Assembly: GCA_004835665.1 (NCBI GenBank)
Contig: RBKR01000004.1
Span: 1,426,001-1,490,000 of the forward strand
Direction of reading: 5' to 3'
Length of the DNA: 64,000 nucleotides
From: Phoma sp. XZ068
Lineage: Eukaryota; Ascomycota; Dothideomycetes; Pleosporales; Didymellaceae
Positions within the stretch are counted from its first letter, which is position 1; every line of letters begins with the position of its first letter. A program made the translations under genes and the position numbers. Under the pieces are notes generated by a model. It saw nothing but the letters and a program-made list of their open reading frames with translations, was not told the origin of the DNA and made no database searches. Of the stretch, positions 61,347 through 64,000 are shown in pieces.

Positions 61347-61394
61347 ACGTAAACCACCACCGAGAGCGACAACCCACCGAGAGCGACAAAATCT
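61347..61394 (+). repeat. terminal inverted repeat (3' side), copy 2
   Basis: 48-bp TIR at the transposase 3' side of the inverted copy; same sequence as 57,795-57,842. Confidence 0.95.
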
Positions 61395-61414
61395 CTTGGC
61401 ACGACTAACACTAG

Positions 61415-63115
61415 TTATGAATTATCAGATTCATCGCTATCAAACAAGGATCCTATGAACCTTGTGCTCGCATCTGATTCAGAAGTGTCTTCTGAATCCT
61501 TTTTGCACGTACGAGCGTTGTGCCCAGTCCCTCCACAGTTCCCACAGCGCCGTAGAGCTGGTTGTGCTATTTCTTGATCACCACCACCTCGAGTCCTTTT
61601 GGACGACAAAGCCACCACAGACGCCTCAGCAGCTACCTGCGCTGACCCTACTCCATACTCCAATGTACCCCCATGCTGAATCTGCTTCCTTTTGCGCCCT
61701 TTCCGCTTGGTCATCACTGCCAATTGCTCTTCAAGCTCAGTATTGCGGGCAGCAAGAAGCGCATTTTGATGCAGCATTAGTTCAGCTCCCTTTACAAGCT
61801 GTGAGAAGCCAGCTTGGGCAGCAACTGGTGACCGAGTAAAAGACTCGCTCACAAGCTTTGACTGAGACCCAAATTCATGCGTATTGCTTGGAGTCTTCGA
61901 CTGCCACGGGGTTGTTGGTAGTGGGGGTTGAGGCGGGGTACGCAACCGTGTCTCCAGGCGATCCAACACTACCTGCGCGTTGACAGGGACTAGTCCTGAT
62001 GCCTCAAAGGCCTTTCGACAATTAGCCTGTGTGAATACGTCAAAAAACGCGTCCTTGAAGGCAGGTAGGAAGCCTTCCTTGTTGATGTGGAAGACGCGTC
62101 GGCGTGCCAAGTCTCGGACGCGTTGGGAGTACTTCCGCTTCAATGGCGAGAAGCAGACCACATCAAGTGGCTGGAGGATGTGTGATGAATGGGGAGGCAT
62201 ACAGAGCGTAAGGATCTTGTTCTCCAAGCAATAGTCCTTGAACTCCTGGTTAAGGTGGCTCTCGTGACCGTCCAAAATGAGCAGCCGGTATACCCCCACC
62301 TGACGCGCTGTTGTATGCGTGTCAAAGTGCTTCAACCACTCCAGGCCAAGCGCGTTGTTTGTCCATCCGTTCTCTGAGACAGAGAGCTTCCAATTACGCG
62401 GTATATCTGCCTCCTCGTACCATGCAGAGATGTGGACACGCCCTTTGTAGATGATAAATGGCGGGGTTGCGTGGCCAGCAGCGCAGATACTCTGGATGAC
62501 TGTAACCCACTCGCGATCTCCTGGCTGAACGAGCTCTGGTCGAGTACGTCTATCAGAGCCTGTGACGACCTTCATGGACCCAATGACGCCCATCTGGAAG
62601 CCAGTCTCGTCAAAGTTGTGCACGTCGTCGTCATGGACGCCGTACTTGGCTTTGGTATCCTCTACCAACTTGAACCACGCGCCAATGACCTCAGGATCTT
62701 CCTGCATTATCCTCTGCCTATCCTTTGCTCGATTGAACGCCATCTTGAGCCTATCTGAGCGCGTCACAAAGCGCGCAGCCCAGTGCTTGCCAACTGGCTT
62801 TCCATCACGCACACCCAACAGTTTATCAGCCATATCTGCCACCTCACACAGCCGGGGCGCAAAGCCTCGCGCGTCAAGGTCAAGTATGTATTGGATAATC
62901 GTCTCTTCCTCTATTGCAGTAAGCTTGAGGCAGTTCACGCGTGTTTCGAGTCGAAATGGTATTCCCTTGGCACGTTTAGATAGGGTATGATGATTAACGT
63001 TGAATGCTGCAGCAGCGCGTCGCAGGCTTGGAAATTCATCTGAACGATAGGCTAGAAGGGCAAGCTGGACCCTACCTTCGTCTTGTTGATATTGCGCGTT
63101 GTGTTGTTGAGACAT
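61415..63115 (-). CDS. pogo/Fot1-type DDE transposase, copy 2
   Basis: 566-aa frame identical in every residue to copy 1, including the three catalytic Asp residues (169, 282, 318), the helix-turn-helix regions and the C-terminal CCHC knuckle. It starts at 63115, 32 bp inside its TIR. Identity plus lack of RIP changes implies recent transposition. Both copies should encode active enzyme, although no evidence of expression can be read from the sequence. Confidence 0.96.
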   Translation of the reverse strand: MSQQHNAQYQQDEGRVQLALLAYRSDEFPSLRRAAAAFNVNHHTLSKRAKGIPFRLETRVNCLKLTAIEEETIIQYILDLDARGFAPRLCEVADMADKLLGVRDGKPVGKHWAARFVTRSDRLKMAFNRAKDRQRIMQEDPEVIGAWFKLVEDTKAKYGVHDDDVHNFDETGFQMGVIGSMKVVTGSDRRTRPELVQPGDREWVTVIQSICAAGHATPPFIIYKGRVHISAWYEEADIPRNWKLSVSENGWTNNALGLEWLKHFDTHTTARQVGVYRLLILDGHESHLNQEFKDYCLENKILTLCMPPHSSHILQPLDVVCFSPLKRKYSQRVRDLARRRVFHINKEGFLPAFKDAFFDVFTQANCRKAFEASGLVPVNAQVVLDRLETRLRTPPQPPLPTTPWQSKTPSNTHEFGSQSKLVSESFTRSPVAAQAGFSQLVKGAELMLHQNALLAARNTELEEQLAVMTKRKGRKRKQIQHGGTLEYGVGSAQVAAEASVVALSSKRTRGGGDQEIAQPALRRCGNCGGTGHNARTCKKDSEDTSESDASTRFIGSLFDSDESDNS

Positions 63116-63147
63116 GTTAGGATGAAAGGAGGAGGAGTGGTCTTGGC

Positions 63148-63195
63148 AGATTTTGTCGCTCTCGGTGGGTTGTCGCTCTCGGTGGTGGTTTACGT
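63148..63195 (-). repeat. terminal inverted repeat (5' side), copy 2
   Basis: 48-bp TIR on the transposase 5' side; exact inverse of 61,347-61,394, followed by TA at 63,196-63,197. Confidence 0.95.
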
Positions 63196-64000
63196 TATAC
63201 TAAGTAGTATAATTAATCTTAGGCTAATATATATTAATCTAAAGTAGGCCTAAATATATTTAGTACCTTCTAAAGTTAGTAACTATAAATAGTATATTAC
63301 TTACTTCTTTATAGCCTTATAAGTTAACTATAGTTATTCTTATAGTTATAGTACTATATATTAGTAGTATAGACCTATCTACTCTTTTTATAAGAACTTT
63401 AAGTAGAGAGTCTATATAGAGATTCTACTTCTTTACTATAATTAAAGAGAGTAAATTAAGCTAAGAGCTTCTATCTACTAAGGCCTTTATTAGTTTAGAA
63501 AATCTTATAGTTACTTTTACTATAAGTAGCTATACTAGCTAAGAGTATAATACTATATAAAAAGTACTAAGATCTCTACTCTTCTATATATAAAAAATAT
63601 AAGTAAAAAAAAGTAAATTTAATTCTTTTATCTCTTACCTTTTTCTAAGTCTCTCTCTTCTTTAGGTTTTATAGACTTATTAGAGTTTAGATACTTTAGT
63701 CTAATATATTCTACCTTTTTATACCTAAAATAGGTTACTATAAAGTAGTCTACCTTTAGCTTTAACCTCTTAGGCCTCTTTAGGCTACTATAGTTAGAAC
63801 TACTTATTTTTTTTATACTTTATAGCTTTTTTAGACCTCTTTATATCTTTTAAGTTACCTTTTTATTTCTTTAACTTTTTAGAAGGTTTTCCTTTCTTTA
63901 TATCCTTAGAGTAGCTTTTTAATAATAAATTATATTAGTAACTTTTTCTACTTAGCTAAGTATTATATATTACTTTTCTAGATATATAAAGAGTAACTTC

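Larger units (their letters stand above)
61347..63195 (-). mobile_element. Fot1/pogo-type DNA transposon, copy 2 (inverted)
   Basis: A second 1,849-bp copy in opposite orientation, flanked by TA at 61,345-61,346 and 63,196-63,197. TIRs and coding region match copy 1, and all coding frames on both strands translate identically, so the two copies are identical or nearly so. It sits 1.7 kb from copy 1, pointing toward it. Confidence 0.96.
45515..64000. other. AT-rich, RIP-mutated block (AT isochore)
   Basis: Composition changes abruptly at about 45,515 to A/T-dominated DNA dense in TpA, with CpA and TpG nearly absent over long stretches. Stop codons fill all frames. This is the expected product of repeat-induced point mutation, which changes C to T mainly at CpA on both strands of duplicated DNA. 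Exceptions are a 1-kb island at 45,690-46,715 and the two pogo-type elements. Remains of two gypsy-like retroelements are recognisable; 46,716-47,563, 54,566-56,200 and 63,198-63,640 hold AT-rich sequence that I could not assign. Confidence 0.9.
54566..64000 (-). mobile_element. second RIP-degraded gypsy-like element, interrupted twice
   Basis: Read on the minus strand through stops, gypsy-type domains appear in order from right to left. A Gag CCHC knuckle lies at 63,691-63,732 (Cys codons turned to Tyr). A reverse-transcriptase palm segment is around 60,750-60,920 (VFTKLDIKDIYY-like), with its catalytic loop at 60,578-60,601 (YLDNILIF). RNase H is at about 59,941-60,000 (KLLVIIKSIN). Integrase is at about 56,900-57,330, and the integrase C-terminal VFYILLLEPF block at about 56,490-56,610. 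The two pogo-type elements split it between Gag and RT and between RNase H and integrase. The left boundary is not visible and the right end is beyond the window. It is non-functional. Confidence 0.75.

Overview
The window is nuclear DNA of a filamentous ascomycete. Short introns of about 35-90 bp (one of 181 bp) with GT..AG ends and CTAAC/CTGAC-like branch points interrupt most genes. The proteins are typical Pezizomycotina families (Zn2Cys6 regulator, Atg26 sterol glucosyltransferase, Pep4 protease, Ras2-type GTPase). The right end is an extremely AT-rich block with the signature of repeat-induced point mutation (RIP). Gene content plus AT isochores suggests a dothideomycete, most likely Pleosporales; this is inference from general resemblance and no search was run.

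Positions 1-45,515 are a normal-composition, gene-dense region. In order: a left-truncated Zn2Cys6 transcription factor (-), a GNAT acetyltransferase (-), an RBR ubiquitin ligase (-), a secreted App1-like protein (+), a coiled-coil gene with an in-frame stop (+), an F-box/LRR-like protein (-), the RNA polymerase II CTD phosphatase Fcp1 (-), Atg26 (-), vacuolar aspartic protease Pep4 (-), an Rrt8/Lds-type membrane protein (-), a RED/IK-like splicing factor (-), a secreted GH43 glycosidase (+), exonuclease V (-), an AhpC/TSA-like protein (-), a divergent histone H3/H4 pair, a 2-haloacid dehalogenase-like HAD protein (+), an acetyl/propionyl-CoA synthetase-like enzyme (+), a gene-free GC-rich stretch of 3 kb, a Ras2-type GTPase (+) and a BAHD/Tri101-like acyltransferase (+). 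These are mostly unrelated housekeeping genes rather than a pathway cluster. I placed intron boundaries by reading frame and splice signals; spliced lengths are exact multiples of three.

At about 45,515 composition drops abruptly to an AT-rich state that runs to the window end. A 1-kb normal-composition island (about 45,690-46,715) holds a broken aminoglycoside-phosphotransferase-like gene. Beyond it lies a complete but heavily RIP-mutated Ty3/gypsy chromovirus (47,569-54,560; two 542-bp LTRs, 5-bp target duplication). A second RIP-mutated gypsy-like element follows on the opposite strand and runs off the right edge. Two 1,849-bp Fot1/pogo-type DNA transposons of normal composition are inserted into this second element in opposite orientations. 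Each has intact 48-bp terminal inverted repeats, TA target duplications and an identical full-length 566-aa transposase. The block therefore records old retroelement insertions, saturating RIP, and then recent arrival of a DNA transposon that shows no sign of RIP.
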